The notes below the pieces were generated by a model. The model searched no databases, was not told where the DNA came from, and worked only from the letters and a program-made list of their open reading frames with translations. This document shows, in pieces, positions 43,088 to 52,086 of a stretch of DNA of 61,981 bases. Where the stretch lies: contig NZ_JOEV01000044.1 in NCBI RefSeq assembly GCF_000721105.1, forward strand, positions 1-61,981, written 5' to 3'. Position numbers and translations under genes: made by a program. Position 1 is the stretch's first letter, and every line of letters begins with the position of its first letter. This DNA is from Streptomyces cellulosae. GTDB taxonomy: Bacteria > Actinomycetota > Actinomycetes > Streptomycetales > Streptomycetaceae.

Positions 43088-43834
43088 ATGTCCCCGCACG
43101 TCCTCATCCTCGGCGGCACCGCCGAGGCCCGTGAGCTGGCCGCCGCGCTCGTGGCGGGCCGCGGTGTCCGAGTCACCACCTCGCTCGCCGGGCGCGTGGC
43201 GTGGCCGGGGGCGCTCACGGGGGAGGTCCGGATCGGGGGCTTCGGCGGGGCGGACGGGCTGGCGGACTGGCTGCGCGAGAAGCGCGTGGACGCGCTCGTC
43301 GACGCCACCCACCCCTTCGCCGAGACGATCACCGCGAACGCCGCCCGCGCCGCGGCGGCGGCCGGTGTCCCGGCGGTGGTGCTGCGCCGCCCCGGCTGGC
43401 GGCCCGGCCCCGAGGACCGCTGGCACTCCGTCGCCTCCCTGGCCGCGGCCGCCGACCTGCTGCCGCGCCTCGGCCGCCGGGTCTTCCTGACCACCGGCCG
43501 GCTGGGCCTGGCCGCCTTCGCCCACCTCACGGACCTCCACTTCGTCGTACGGTCCGTGGAACTGCCCCAGCCGCCGATGCCCCCGCACACCGAAGTGCTC
43601 CTGGCCCGCGGCCCGTTCACGGTGGCCGCCGAGTCGACCCTGCTCTACGACCACTGCATCGACGTCCTGGTCACCAAGGACAGCGGGGGCCGGGCCACGT
43701 CCGCGAAGCTCACGGCGGCCCGCGACCTGCGCCTGCCGGTCGTGATCGTCCGCCGCCCACCCCTCCCGGAAGGCCTCACGACGGCACCCGACGTCGGGGG
43801 AGTGCTGACGTGGCTGGGTCTTTCCCCCGACTGA
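43088..43834 (+). CDS. cobK: Precorrin-6A reductase CobK
   Basis: A 248-residue CobK/CbiJ enzyme that reduces precorrin-6A with NADPH in aerobic cobalamin synthesis. Marks are LILGGTAEARELAAAL at the N-terminus, LVDATHPFAETITANAARAA, and the C-terminal VTKDSGGRATSAKLTAARDL. cobF, which makes an earlier precorrin in this route, lies 2.2 kb downstream on the other strand. No other cob genes are in the window. Confidence 0.93.
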   Translation: MSPHVLILGGTAEARELAAALVAGRGVRVTTSLAGRVAWPGALTGEVRIGGFGGADGLADWLREKRVDALVDATHPFAETITANAARAAAAAGVPAVVLRRPGWRPGPEDRWHSVASLAAAADLLPRLGRRVFLTTGRLGLAAFAHLTDLHFVVRSVELPQPPMPPHTEVLLARGPFTVAAESTLLYDHCIDVLVTKDSGGRATSAKLTAARDLRLPVVIVRRPPLPEGLTTAPDVGGVLTWLGLSPD

Positions 43835-43854
43835 GCGATCCGTAGGACGCGGTG

Positions 43855-45936
43855 TCAGGAGGCCGTCGCCGAGACCGGTTCCGCCGGGCGCGGGCGTTGC
43901 GGCGGAACGTGGGTCAGGTCCTCGACCAGGAGGCGTTTGGCGATCGTGTCCACCACGGCCCGTAGTTCCGTGCCCGACGAGCGGCCGATGTCCCGCTGGA
44001 CACGGTCCTCCAGCCAGGCCGCCCAGGCCTCGGTGATGGCGCGGGCCTCGCGGGCGCCGTCCTCGGTGTGGGAGAGGAAGGAGCCGTGGCGGACGAGGCA
44101 GCCCTCGTCGACCATCCGGTCGAAGACCGGCTGCAGCACCTCCGGAGGCACGTGCCGGCGGGCGGCGATCAGTCCGAGACTCGCGTGCCCGACCATCCTG
44201 GTGAACAATTCCACCTGCATCACCGCCCAGGCGCCGGCGATGTCCAGCCGGGTCGCGGAGTCGGTCACGATCCGGCGCGCGGTGTCCGGGTCCGTACTGC
44301 CGATGATCTTGCCGACGGACGCCTCGAGGACCCGCCGCGAGTCCGCGCCGGACGGGGACGCGAACCCCTCGCCCATGTCGGTGGAGCCCAGCCGCGCACT
44401 GTCGCGCAGCCGCACCTGTTTGAGGAACAGGGCGACCACGAAGCCCACGGCCGCGACCGGCACGGTCCACAGGAAGACCGTCCGGATGGTGTCGGCGTAG
44501 GCGTCGATGATCGGCGCAGCGACGTCCGACGGCAGCCCGTGCAGGCCCTGCGGGCTGGTGGCCGCCCTGGTCACGGTGGCCGGGTCGACGGACCCCACCC
44601 GCGCGGCGGACGCGATGCCGTCCGACAGGTTGGGCCCGAGGGCGTTGGTATAGATCGTGCCGAAGACCGCCGTACCGAACGAACTGCCCAGCGTACGGAA
44701 GAAGGTGACCCCGGACGTGGCGGTGCCGAGGTCGGCGTAGTCGACGGTGTTCTGCACGGCGATCGTCAGCACCTGCATGCACAGACCGATTCCGGCACCG
44801 AGCACGAACATGAACAGCGACTCCAGCCAGGCCCCGGTCGACGGCCCCATCCGGGACATCAGATACAGGCCCAGCCCCATGACGAGGGAGCCGGCGATCG
44901 GGAATTGCCGGTACCGCCCGGTCCTGCTGACCACGTTGCCGCTGAAGATCGACGCGATCAGCAGGCCGATCACCATCGGCAGTGTCCGCACACCGGAGAC
45001 CGTGGCCGAGTCGCCGTCGACGTACTGGAGATAGCTCGGCAGATACGTCATCGCGCCGAGCATCGCGAAACCGACGATGAAGCTGAGGACGGAGCAGACC
45101 GTGAACACCGGGTTGGCGAACAGCCGCATCGGCAGCATCGGTTCGGCCGCCCGGGTCTCCGCCCAGCAGAACAGCCCGAGCGCGACCAGACCGCCGACGA
45201 ACAGGCCGATGACGACGCCCGAACCCCACGCGTACTCGTTGCCGCCCCAACTCGTCGCCAGGATCAGCGCGCTCGCGCCCAACGCGACGAACGCGATGCC
45301 CAGATAGTCGACGACGGGCCGGGTCGCCGACTTGACGACCGGGATGGTGCGGGCGGCAGCGACGACCACCACGACGGCGATCGGGACGTTGACGTAGAAC
45401 GCCCAGCGCCACGACAGGTGGTCGGTGAACAGGCCGCCGAGCAACGGTCCGACGACCGTCGCCATGCCGAACACCGCGCCGATTGCGCCCTGGTACTTGC
45501 CGCGCTCGCGCAGCGGGATCACATCGGCGATCAGCGCCATGGCGGTGACCATCAGACCGCCCGCGCCGACGCCCTGCATGGCCCGCCAGGCGATCAGCAG
45601 CGACATGTCGGAGGCCAGGCCGCACAGGAACGACCCCGTGATGAACACGACGGCCGAGACCTGGAAGACCACCTTCCGGCCGAACATGTCGCCGAACTTG
45701 CCGACCAGGACCGTCGCGACGGTCTCCGCGAGGAGATAGGAGGTGACGACCCACGACATGTGCGCCGCACCACCCAGATCCGACACGATCGTCGGCAACG
45801 CCGTGCCCACGATCGTCTGGTCCAGGGCCGCCAGCAGCATCCCCAGCATGATGGTCACGAAGACGACATTGCGGCGCCGCTTGTCCAGCACCGGCGGCTG
45901 GGACGTGGGCAGTTGGGTTTCCACCACGACAGTCAC
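43855..45936 (-). CDS. DHA2-family efflux pump with a C-terminal extension
   Basis: A 693-residue MFS transporter of the 14-helix DHA2 drug:proton antiporter type. Motifs are [13 protein letters not shown] (motif D1), [10 protein letters not shown] (motif A) and [18 protein letters not shown] (motif C). After the last helix (about 525) comes a soluble region of about 160 residues with [40 protein letters not shown] and [15 protein letters not shown], which resembles a MarR-type winged helix. Such a fusion could let the pump respond to its ligands. Drug range unknown. Confidence 0.85.
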   Translation of the reverse strand: MTVVVETQLPTSQPPVLDKRRRNVVFVTIMLGMLLAALDQTIVGTALPTIVSDLGGAAHMSWVVTSYLLAETVATVLVGKFGDMFGRKVVFQVSAVVFITGSFLCGLASDMSLLIAWRAMQGVGAGGLMVTAMALIADVIPLRERGKYQGAIGAVFGMATVVGPLLGGLFTDHLSWRWAFYVNVPIAVVVVVAAARTIPVVKSATRPVVDYLGIAFVALGASALILATSWGGNEYAWGSGVVIGLFVGGLVALGLFCWAETRAAEPMLPMRLFANPVFTVCSVLSFIVGFAMLGAMTYLPSYLQYVDGDSATVSGVRTLPMVIGLLIASIFSGNVVSRTGRYRQFPIAGSLVMGLGLYLMSRMGPSTGAWLESLFMFVLGAGIGLCMQVLTIAVQNTVDYADLGTATSGVTFFRTLGSSFGTAVFGTIYTNALGPNLSDGIASAARVGSVDPATVTRAATSPQGLHGLPSDVAAPIIDAYADTIRTVFLWTVPVAAVGFVVALFLKQVRLRDSARLGSTDMGEGFASPSGADSRRVLEASVGKIIGSTDPDTARRIVTDSATRLDIAGAWAVMQVELFTRMVGHASLGLIAARRHVPPEVLQPVFDRMVDEGCLVRHGSFLSHTEDGAREARAITEAWAAWLEDRVQRDIGRSSGTELRAVVDTIAKRLLVEDLTHVPPQRPRPAEPVSATAS

Positions 45937-46029
45937 GGGGTCACCTTCAGACCTGTGAGTCACGCACGCATCCGGACACGGTGCGCACGAGTGCCCGCCG
46001 CCGGTCACTTCAGTCCGGGGCGGGCCCCG

Positions 46030-46800
46030 TCAGTCCCCGGGACGCCGGCGCAGCAGATACGTGTCCATGATCCAGCCCTTGCGCTCGCGCGCCTCGGCAC
46101 GCAGCCGCTCGATACGGGGCGCGGCCTCGGCGATCGGACCGGCGGCGAGGATCTCGTCCGGCGTGCCTATGTAGGCGCCCCAGTAGATGTCGATGTCCTG
46201 GTCGGCGTACTGCCGGAAGGTCTGGTGGGCGTCGAGCATCACGACCACGTCGTCCACCCCCTCGGGAAAGCCCTCCGCGAGCCGCCGGCCGGTGGTGATC
46301 TGCACGGGCCGGGCGACCCGGTTCAGTCCGGTGCGATGCCGGGCGACCAGCGCCGAGACACTGCTGATCCCGGGCACGACGTCGTAGGTGAAGTCCACCT
46401 CTCCCCGGTCGAGGATCTCGTCCAGGATCCCGATCGTGCTGTCGTACAGCGCGGGGTCCCCCCACACCAGGAACGCACCGCTCTCGTCCGCGCCCAGCTC
46501 CTCGGCGATCAGCCGCGCGTAGATCCCGGCACGGGCACTGCGCCAGTCCCCGACGGCCGGCGAGTACGCGGCGCCGCCCGCCGCCCGGTCACGCTCCGGA
46601 TCCCGCGCCTCGACCACGCGGTACGAACCCTCCGGCACATGGGCGTCCAGCATGTCCCGGCGCAGCCGCACGAGGTCCGCCTTCACCTCGCCCTTGTCCA
46701 GGACGAAGAACACGTCCGTGCTCCGCAGCGCCTTGACCGCCTGCAGGGTCAGCTGGTCGGGGTCGCCCGCGCCGATACCGATGACATGAATCTTTCGCAC
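46030..46800 (-). CDS. cobF: Precorrin-6A synthase (deacetylating) CobF
   Basis: A 256-residue SAM-dependent methyltransferase of the tetrapyrrole methylase fold. It begins KIHVIGIGAGDPDQLTLQAV, the usual N-terminal loop, and continues FLVWGDPALYDSTIGIL and VVPGISSVSALVARH. CobF methylates C1 of precorrin-5 and releases acetate, giving precorrin-6A, the substrate of CobK. GTG at 46800 fits best, and a GTG at 46818 is possible. Confidence 0.93.
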   Translation of the reverse strand: MRKIHVIGIGAGDPDQLTLQAVKALRSTDVFFVLDKGEVKADLVRLRRDMLDAHVPEGSYRVVEARDPERDRAAGGAAYSPAVGDWRSARAGIYARLIAEELGADESGAFLVWGDPALYDSTIGILDEILDRGEVDFTYDVVPGISSVSALVARHRTGLNRVARPVQITTGRRLAEGFPEGVDDVVVMLDAHQTFRQYADQDIDIYWGAYIGTPDEILAAGPIAEAAPRIERLRAEARERKGWIMDTYLLRRRPGD

Positions 46801-46876
46801 GCCCCGAGTCTGCCTCACGGCACTGACATGCCGATCACCGAGTCGGCCGGGGACGACCCGTCCGCGTCCACGACGC

Positions 46877-47410
46877 CTACGACGACCCAGCCTCCCGCCC
46901 CCGAAGCCGCGGCGCCCGAGCCCCCGCGTCCACGCTTGTGCCGTCCCGCTCCACGTCCTCCGCCAGCCCTCGCGCCCAGGCCGCCAGCTCCGCCAGGTCC
47001 ATGTCGTACGGCCGTCCGCGCCCGGTCTGCGACGCCCACTCCGTCACGGCTCCCGCCCCGCGTCGCAGCAGGCGGGCGCCGCCCGTCACATTGCCCCGGG
47101 CGGCGTGGGTGAGGCCCACGGCGAGCTGGGCGAGGCCGCGCCACAGCTCGCGTTCCTCCTCGGGGCCCGCCTTCCAGGCGTCCTCGAACACCTCGTGCGC
47201 GTGGAACGGCCTTCCCGCGTCCAACAGCTCCTGCGCCTCGGCGACGCTCTGCTCGGGAGTGCGGACAACCCCCTCGGGCTGCCGCTCCACGCCCTCCGCG
47301 CCGTACGGCAACGGCCGCCCCAGCCCGTCCCGGGGCCGGGCGTTGCGGGCCCGCCCCTCGTCGTCCCGGTCCCGTGCGCCGATCTGTCGCCCTGCGGATG
47401 CACTGCCCAT
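46877..47410 (-). CDS. DUF309 family protein
   Basis: A 177-residue DUF309 protein. The signature HAHEVFEDAW is an H-x2-HE-x2-E-x2-W type motif, with WRGLAQLAVGLTHAARGN following. Function is unknown; the His/Glu pattern suggests metal binding. The first 50 residues are charged and variable. CACAAT lies six bases before the ATG, suggesting leaderless translation. Confidence 0.83.
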   Translation of the reverse strand: MGSASAGRQIGARDRDDEGRARNARPRDGLGRPLPYGAEGVERQPEGVVRTPEQSVAEAQELLDAGRPFHAHEVFEDAWKAGPEEERELWRGLAQLAVGLTHAARGNVTGGARLLRRGAGAVTEWASQTGRGRPYDMDLAELAAWARGLAEDVERDGTSVDAGARAPRLRGREAGSS

Positions 47411-47487
47411 ACGTCGATTGTGCCGCGCCCGGCCCGGACGGCCCCGGCCGCCCCGCGCCCGCCTTCGAGGACGCCTGCGACGTGCGG

Positions 47488-47493
47488 TAAAGT
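47488..47493 (+). promoter_or_regulatory. Likely -10 box of tRNA-Pro copy 2
   Basis: TAAAGT lies in GTGCGGTAAAGTT, about 41 bases before the tRNA. It matches the core at copy 1. Confidence 0.5.
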
Positions 47494-47533
47494 TCTGTTC
47501 GCGCGTTCCCGCGGCTCGCCGTGGGAAGCGCAA

Positions 47534-47607
<74 letters not shown>

Positions 47608-47625
47608 CTTTGCGAAGTCGCACGC

Positions 47626-47668
47626 AGGGGCCGTTCAGAGGAGATCTGAACGGCCCCTGATCATTTTT
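47626..47668 (+). terminator. Strong terminator after tRNA-Pro copy 2
   Basis: A perfect 14-bp stem (AGGGGCCGTTCAGA with TCTGAACGGCCCCT) and GGAGA loop, followed by GATCATTTTT. Confidence 0.92.
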
Positions 47669-47698
47669 CGGGACCGGTTTGGGGCCGGTTGGGCGCGC

Positions 47699-48433
47699 TC
47701 AGGACCAGTTGGCCGGTTCGGCGAGCGCGTAGGACGAGGCGATCCGGTGGTTGTCGTGGTGGATCGTCAGCACGTCGGGACCGCTGGGCGTGCCGTCCCG
47801 CCAGGCCGTGCAGTAGATCCCGTTCGACCAGCGGATGGTCTGCGAGGTCGAGGGAAGGACCGTGATGCCGGTCCTGCTGACGGTCTTCGTCCCGTTGAGC
47901 CAGACCTCGAAGGCGCCCGCGCCGCTGCCGGCCAGCTTGAGGCGGGTGACGACGCGCAGCCACGTACCACGCAGGGCCGTGATGGAGCCGACCGTGCCCT
48001 TGATCCCGCCGGAGCCGCCGAAGCGGATCTCGTCCCCGATGACGAACATCAGGAGCCAGGGTCCCTCGGGGTCCTCGGGGGACCACTGCTGGAACGTGAC
48101 GTTCTGGTCGTGGAACTCCCAGTCCGCAGCGAGCCGGATGGCCTGGCCGTAGTACTTGTCCTCACCGACGCTCTGCGCGCCGCGCTGGATGACCTCCGAG
48201 TGGTAGCCCCCGGTCTCACCGATGTACGTCTGGGTGGCCTCCAGGGAGTGGGCCCCCTTGTACACCGGGGAGTCGACGGTCGCGATCACGCCGTCCTTCT
48301 GCGTGTAGGCGTAGTCCCAGCCCTCGACGCTGCCACGGTTCTGGAAGTACACCTCGTCGGCGGCGTACGCCCGCCCGACCGTGCCTGCCAGGACGGTGCC
48401 GCCGAGCACGGCGAGAGCCTGTCGTCTGCGCAT
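47699..48433 (-). CDS. Secreted polysaccharide-lyase-like protein
   Basis: A 244-residue exported protein with signal peptide MRRRQALAVLGGTVLAGTVG (Arg pair and AYAA cleavage site, possibly Tat). The mature part is a beta-sandwich of the heparin-lyase-I/glucuronan-lyase-like superfamily: YHSEVIQRGAQSVGEDKYYG, WEFHDQNVTFQQWSPEDPEG and TWLRVVTRLKLAGSGAGAFE. The likely role is cleaving an acidic polysaccharide. The exact PL family is uncertain. It follows the next lyase-like gene by seven bases in the same operon. Confidence 0.75.
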   Translation of the reverse strand: MRRRQALAVLGGTVLAGTVGRAYAADEVYFQNRGSVEGWDYAYTQKDGVIATVDSPVYKGAHSLEATQTYIGETGGYHSEVIQRGAQSVGEDKYYGQAIRLAADWEFHDQNVTFQQWSPEDPEGPWLLMFVIGDEIRFGGSGGIKGTVGSITALRGTWLRVVTRLKLAGSGAGAFEVWLNGTKTVSRTGITVLPSTSQTIRWSNGIYCTAWRDGTPSGPDVLTIHHDNHRIASSYALAEPANWS

Positions 48434-48440
48434 GACACCG

Positions 48441-49130
48441 TCACCTCGTCCAGTAGCGGATGTTGCGGAAGCGGGCCTCGGCGCGGCCGGAACCGTGGTT
48501 GTAGACGCCGTTCTTGAAGTAGCGGGTGGCGGGACCCCGGTCGTCGACCGTCAGGACGAGGGAGTCGTCGAAGTAGACCTTGATGGTCCCGGTCCCGCTG
48601 CTCGCCTGGTGGGCGATCTTCACGTTGAACCAGGTGTTGAACGCACCCGTCTTGAGCACCGTGCCGTCGTAGCGCCGCACCGTGCCGCCGCCTGTGTTGT
48701 AGACGTTGAGCATGATGTCGGTGGCGGGGGTGCCCGAGGGGTGCACGCCCCGCAGGATCTGGACGAAGGAGGCGCCGTCGGTGCCGGACGGCAGGTAGAC
48801 GTCGGCGTCCCACATGCGGTTGCCCGTCTTGTAGTCGTTCTTCCAGCGCATCTCGGTGCGCGGGTCGGTGGAGCTGCCCTCCTCGAACGGCTCGTCGGTG
48901 GCGTACACCCACATGCGGTGGACACCGTCGCTGTAGCTGTGCCGGTCGGCGAGGTCGAGGTTCCAGGGCTTCTGCCAGCTGTACGTGAACGAGGTCTGCG
49001 TCCAGCCGTCGGTCGGGTCGGCGGCGGGCGCGGCCTGCGCCGCGCCGGCGAGCGGGGCCGGCGGCAGGGCGAGCGCGGCGCCGCCGGCCAGCAGACCTGC
49101 CCCGGCCCGTAAGAGTGATCGCCTGTTCAT
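48441..49130 (-). CDS. Secreted lyase, alginate-lyase-2 (PL7)-like
   Basis: A 229-residue exported protein with Tat-like signal NRRSLLRAGAGLLAGG and cleavage after about residue 35. The beta-jelly-roll carries RTEMR (compare R-[ST]-E-L in PL7) and YFKNGVYNH (compare YFKAGVYNQ). The QIH motif expected between them is QIL, so the catalytic His may be missing or elsewhere. This suggests a related family acting on another uronic-acid polymer. The ATG overlaps the stop of the SGNH gene. Confidence 0.75.
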   Translation of the reverse strand: MNRRSLLRAGAGLLAGGAALALPPAPLAGAAQAAPAADPTDGWTQTSFTYSWQKPWNLDLADRHSYSDGVHRMWVYATDEPFEEGSSTDPRTEMRWKNDYKTGNRMWDADVYLPSGTDGASFVQILRGVHPSGTPATDIMLNVYNTGGGTVRRYDGTVLKTGAFNTWFNVKIAHQASSGTGTIKVYFDDSLVLTVDDRGPATRYFKNGVYNHGSGRAEARFRNIRYWTR

Positions 49131-50377
49131 GGGGTGTCCTTTCCGATGAGGGAGTGCAGGTCGACGGCGTCGGCCATCGCCTGGAGGCCGGCGTCGCCGA
49201 AGTGCAGGTGGTCGCCGGAGTCGAAGGCCGGCAGGATCCGGTCGGGAGCGTCGGGGTCTCGGACAGCGGCGTCGAAGTCCACCACCGCGTCGAAGAGGCC
49301 GCCGTACCGGATCAGGTCGTTGACGGACCGCCGTACGGCCTCGCGGGCCGCGGTCCAGCCGCCGTTACCGCCGTACGGGGTGATCGTGCCGCCGACGACG
49401 CGGATGCCGCGGGCGTGGCCGCGCGCCACGATCTCGCGGTACGCGGCCGCGAAGGCGGCGGGATCGGTCTGATTGGGGCTGCCCTTGATGTCGTTGATGC
49501 CCTCCATGACGATCACGGCACGGACGCCGCTGCGGGAGAGCACGTCCGCGTCCAGCCGGGACAGGGCACTGGGGCCGGTGCCGTCCAGCAGCACCCGGTT
49601 GCCCGCGATGCCGGCGTTCAGCACGCCGAGGCGCTCGCGTGGCGGCAGTCGGCGCAGCCGGGCGGCGAGCCGGTCGGGCCAGCGGTGGTTCGCGCTCGCC
49701 GTGGAGCCGGACCCGTCGGTGATCGAATCGCCCAGCGTGACGACGCTGCCGGCGGCCCGCGCGCCGAGCACGTCCACGCCGGTCAGGTAGTACCAGGAGC
49801 CGGTGGTCGCGGTGTACGCGGCGCCGTCCTGGTCCGCCGTGCGGTTGCCGTCGGGGGCGAGGAACGAGGTCTGCAGCGCGGAGCGGTGATACGTCGCCGG
49901 GCCCGAGTCGCCCGGCGTGTACAGGCTGACCAGCAGGTTGGCGTCCGAGGGCACCCGCAGCGGGACGGGATCGCTCACCGCGTCCTGGCCGGCCGGCACC
50001 ACGACGGAGGCGGCGCCGCCGAAGGTGACCGTACGCACCGTCCCGGGCACCGCGTCCGGGCTCTTCGGAGCGCCGGGCTCCTGTACGGCGACGGCTGCGG
50101 CGCCGAGTTGCAGCGCCGCCGTACCGAGCCGGTTGGACACCCGGATCCGGGCGGCGCGACCTCCCACACTGGTATGGATCACGTTGCGCACCGACTGACC
50201 CGGCAGTGCGGTGGCGGTGCCGGACGCCGCGGCCTCCCAGGTGCCGGTCCAGCCGGTCCGGCCGGTCGAGGTTCCCTGGTGGCCGGACGCGGCCACGCTC
50301 TCCGGAATCGGCAGGAGGGCCAGGGTCAGTGCCACCAGGAGAGCCGCGAGTACGTGTCTGATCGTGGCCTTGCGCAT
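49127..50377 (-). CDS. Secreted SGNH/GDSL hydrolase
   Basis: A 416-residue exported esterase. After a signal peptide (1-30) comes a beta-rich domain (about 45-190), then the SGNH domain: block I GDSITDG with the nucleophile Ser, block II Gly in NAGIAGNR, block III EGINDI and block V SGDHLHFGD with the Asp-His pair. It should remove acetyl or similar ester groups. First gene of a three-gene operon with two lyase-like proteins, so deacetylation before cleavage is likely. AAGGA precedes the start. Confidence 0.88.
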   Translation of the reverse strand: MRKATIRHVLAALLVALTLALLPIPESVAASGHQGTSTGRTGWTGTWEAAASGTATALPGQSVRNVIHTSVGGRAARIRVSNRLGTAALQLGAAAVAVQEPGAPKSPDAVPGTVRTVTFGGAASVVVPAGQDAVSDPVPLRVPSDANLLVSLYTPGDSGPATYHRSALQTSFLAPDGNRTADQDGAAYTATTGSWYYLTGVDVLGARAAGSVVTLGDSITDGSGSTASANHRWPDRLAARLRRLPPRERLGVLNAGIAGNRVLLDGTGPSALSRLDADVLSRSGVRAVIVMEGINDIKGSPNQTDPAAFAAAYREIVARGHARGIRVVGGTITPYGGNGGWTAAREAVRRSVNDLIRYGGLFDAVVDFDAAVRDPDAPDRILPAFDSGDHLHFGDAGLQAMADAVDLHSLIGKDTP

Positions 50378-50487
50378 GCGGCGCGGTCCTTCCGGTCGGG
50401 GTCGGCCAGCGGCCGAACGCGGAATGCGCAGTGAGGAACGGGACCGCAGGCAACCGCAATACATCGGAGGAGTCAAGGACTTCGGGC

Positions 50488-50516
50488 AGAATTGTTGATG
50501 TGCTCATGACCGTCAA
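50488..50516 (-). promoter_or_regulatory. Candidate promoter of the SGNH/lyase operon
   Basis: On the minus strand TTGACG (50516-50511) and AATTCT (50493-50488) are separated by 17 bases, about 105 bases ahead of the SGNH start. Confidence 0.45.
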
Positions 50517-50700
50517 ATCTGCCCAAGATGGCCCATCGAAGCCTGTTTTTGTGACTGTTGACAAGGTTGACGGTGCGCGGAGTTCAACCCAAGCTTGCCG
50601 ATACACCCGATGTACTCATGGGAATGCCTGGGGCGCGCCGGGCGCCGCCGTGGGCCTGAAGCAGGGAGGGTGGATCGTCCGTCCTTGAAGGCGACCGGCC

Positions 50701-51135
50701 TCAGCTCCGGCCGAACTGCAGCTCTGCCCAGCGGCTGGTCCCACCGGGGTGCACATGGACGCCGCACCGGGCGGCCAGCGCGGTGACGATAGCGAGGCCC
50801 CGGCCGTGCTCGTCCGGGTCGAGAGCGGAAGCCGACTGCCCCGCCGGGGTCACGGGTCCCCTGTCGGTCACTTCCACGCGCACGGCTCCGCACCTGTCCG
50901 CATGGCTCCGCGAGAGCCTCAGCGTCGCCGGTGGCAGGGCGTGGACGAGCGCGTTGGTGAGCAGTTCCGAGGTCACCAGCAGTACGTCGTCGGCGGTGTC
51001 CGCGGCCAGGCCCCACTCGGCAAGGACCTTGCGTATGCGCCGGCGGACGGCCGAGACGGCTCCCGGGGTGTGCGGCAGCGAAAAGACGTGCTCGACCTCC
51101 CCGCGTGGGGCGGCGTCGAGCTGCGCTGGTGTCAT
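50701..51135 (-). CDS. Anti-sigma-like ATP-binding protein
   Basis: A 144-residue HATPase_c protein of the RsbW/SpoIIAB-like group abundant in Streptomyces. The N-box is LLVTSELLTNALVHA (about 53-67), the G1 box VEVTDRGPV and the G2 box HGRGLAIVTALA. Such proteins bind ATP and may phosphorylate anti-sigma antagonists or hold sigma factors. No partner gene is adjacent. The start follows GAGGAGGA. Confidence 0.87.
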   Translation of the reverse strand: MTPAQLDAAPRGEVEHVFSLPHTPGAVSAVRRRIRKVLAEWGLAADTADDVLLVTSELLTNALVHALPPATLRLSRSHADRCGAVRVEVTDRGPVTPAGQSASALDPDEHGRGLAIVTALAARCGVHVHPGGTSRWAELQFGRS

Positions 51136-51237
51136 GTGTCCTCCTCGGGGAAGCGCTGTCGGCCACAGGCTGGGCGTGATGCACGCTAAGGAAGGAAATG
51201 TGCCGGGTCAACGAACCCTGGTCGGCATTACCGAACG

Positions 51238-51261
51238 CCAGTCCCCAATGGGAAAAACTGG
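51238..51261 (+). promoter_or_regulatory. Inverted repeat upstream of the IclR gene
   Basis: CCAGT at 51238-51242 and ACTGG at 51257-51261 flank CCCCAATGGG. It lies just ahead of the -10 box and is a candidate autoregulatory operator. Confidence 0.45.
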
Positions 51262-51264
51262 GAC

Positions 51265-51270
51265 TATCAT
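51265..51270 (+). promoter_or_regulatory. -10 box for leaderless IclR-gene mRNA
   Basis: TATCAT ends six bases before the ATG at 51277 with no ribosome site. Confidence 0.55.
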
Positions 51271-51276
51271 CGCTTC

Positions 51277-52044
51277 ATGGCCGGCCCAGTCCAGTCGATA
51301 GAACGGGCGGCGGCGATCCTGCGCCTTCTCGCCGGCGGACCCCGTCGGCTGGGGCTCGGGGAGGTGGCCTCGTCGCTGGGGCTGGCCAAGGGCACCGCCC
51401 ATGGAATTCTGCGCACCCTGCAACACGTCGACTTCGTCGAGCAGGACCCGGCGACCGGAAAATACCAGCTCGGGGCGGCCCTGTTGCACCTCGGCACCAG
51501 TTACCTGGACGTCAATGACCTGCGTTCGCGCTCCATCAACTGGGCCGACGCCCTGGCCGCCCGCAGCGGTGAGTCCGTCCGCCTGGGCACGCCCCTGGAG
51601 GGCAAGGTGCTCGTCATCCACCATGTCTTCCGGCCGGACGACACCCTCCAGACCCTGGACGTCGGCGCGCTGCTGCCGCTGCACGCCTCCTCGCTCGGCA
51701 AGGTCCTGCTGGCCTTCGGGGCCACGCCCAGCGGTCCCTTGATGGAGACCGCACCGGAGGCGTACACCCGGCACACCCTGGTCCACCCGGACGATCTCAA
51801 CCGGGCACTCGGCGAGATTCGGGAACTCGGCTGGGGTGCCGAGGTGCAGGAAATGAGCATGGGCGAGGCCGGAATCGCCGCGCCCATCCGAGGGCAGGGC
51901 GGTCTCGTGGTGGGCGCGATCGGAGTGTCCGGCGCCGTCGAGCGGATCTGCGAGGCCAAAGGCCGGCCTCAACCGGCCCTGATCACCGTGCTGCGGGAGA
52001 CGGCACGGGCGATCTCCAGAGACCTGGGCGCGGCCCGCTGGTAG
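51277..52044 (+). CDS. IclR-family regulator (GylR-like)
   Basis: A 255-residue IclR regulator. The N-terminal winged helix (about 5-60) is VQSIERAAAILRLLAGGPRR with recognition region LGLAKGTAHGILRTLQ, and the C-terminal ligand domain contains HASSLGKVLLAFG and RGQGGLVVGAIGVSGAVER. It precedes glycerol kinase by 42 bases on the same strand, as gylR precedes the glycerol operon in Streptomyces, so glycerol or glycerol-3-phosphate is the likely effector. Confidence 0.87.
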   Translation: MAGPVQSIERAAAILRLLAGGPRRLGLGEVASSLGLAKGTAHGILRTLQHVDFVEQDPATGKYQLGAALLHLGTSYLDVNDLRSRSINWADALAARSGESVRLGTPLEGKVLVIHHVFRPDDTLQTLDVGALLPLHASSLGKVLLAFGATPSGPLMETAPEAYTRHTLVHPDDLNRALGEIRELGWGAEVQEMSMGEAGIAAPIRGQGGLVVGAIGVSGAVERICEAKGRPQPALITVLRETARAISRDLGAARW

Positions 52045-52086
52045 GTCCCCAGCGCCTCCGCCGCACATCGGAAGGCAGGGCCGATC

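Noticed and set aside
42873..46900. Cobalamin riboswitch near cobK/cobF
   Set aside because: No B12-box-like GCCACTG element with flanking stems was found upstream of either gene. The cobK upstream region is filled by the 35-bp repeat.
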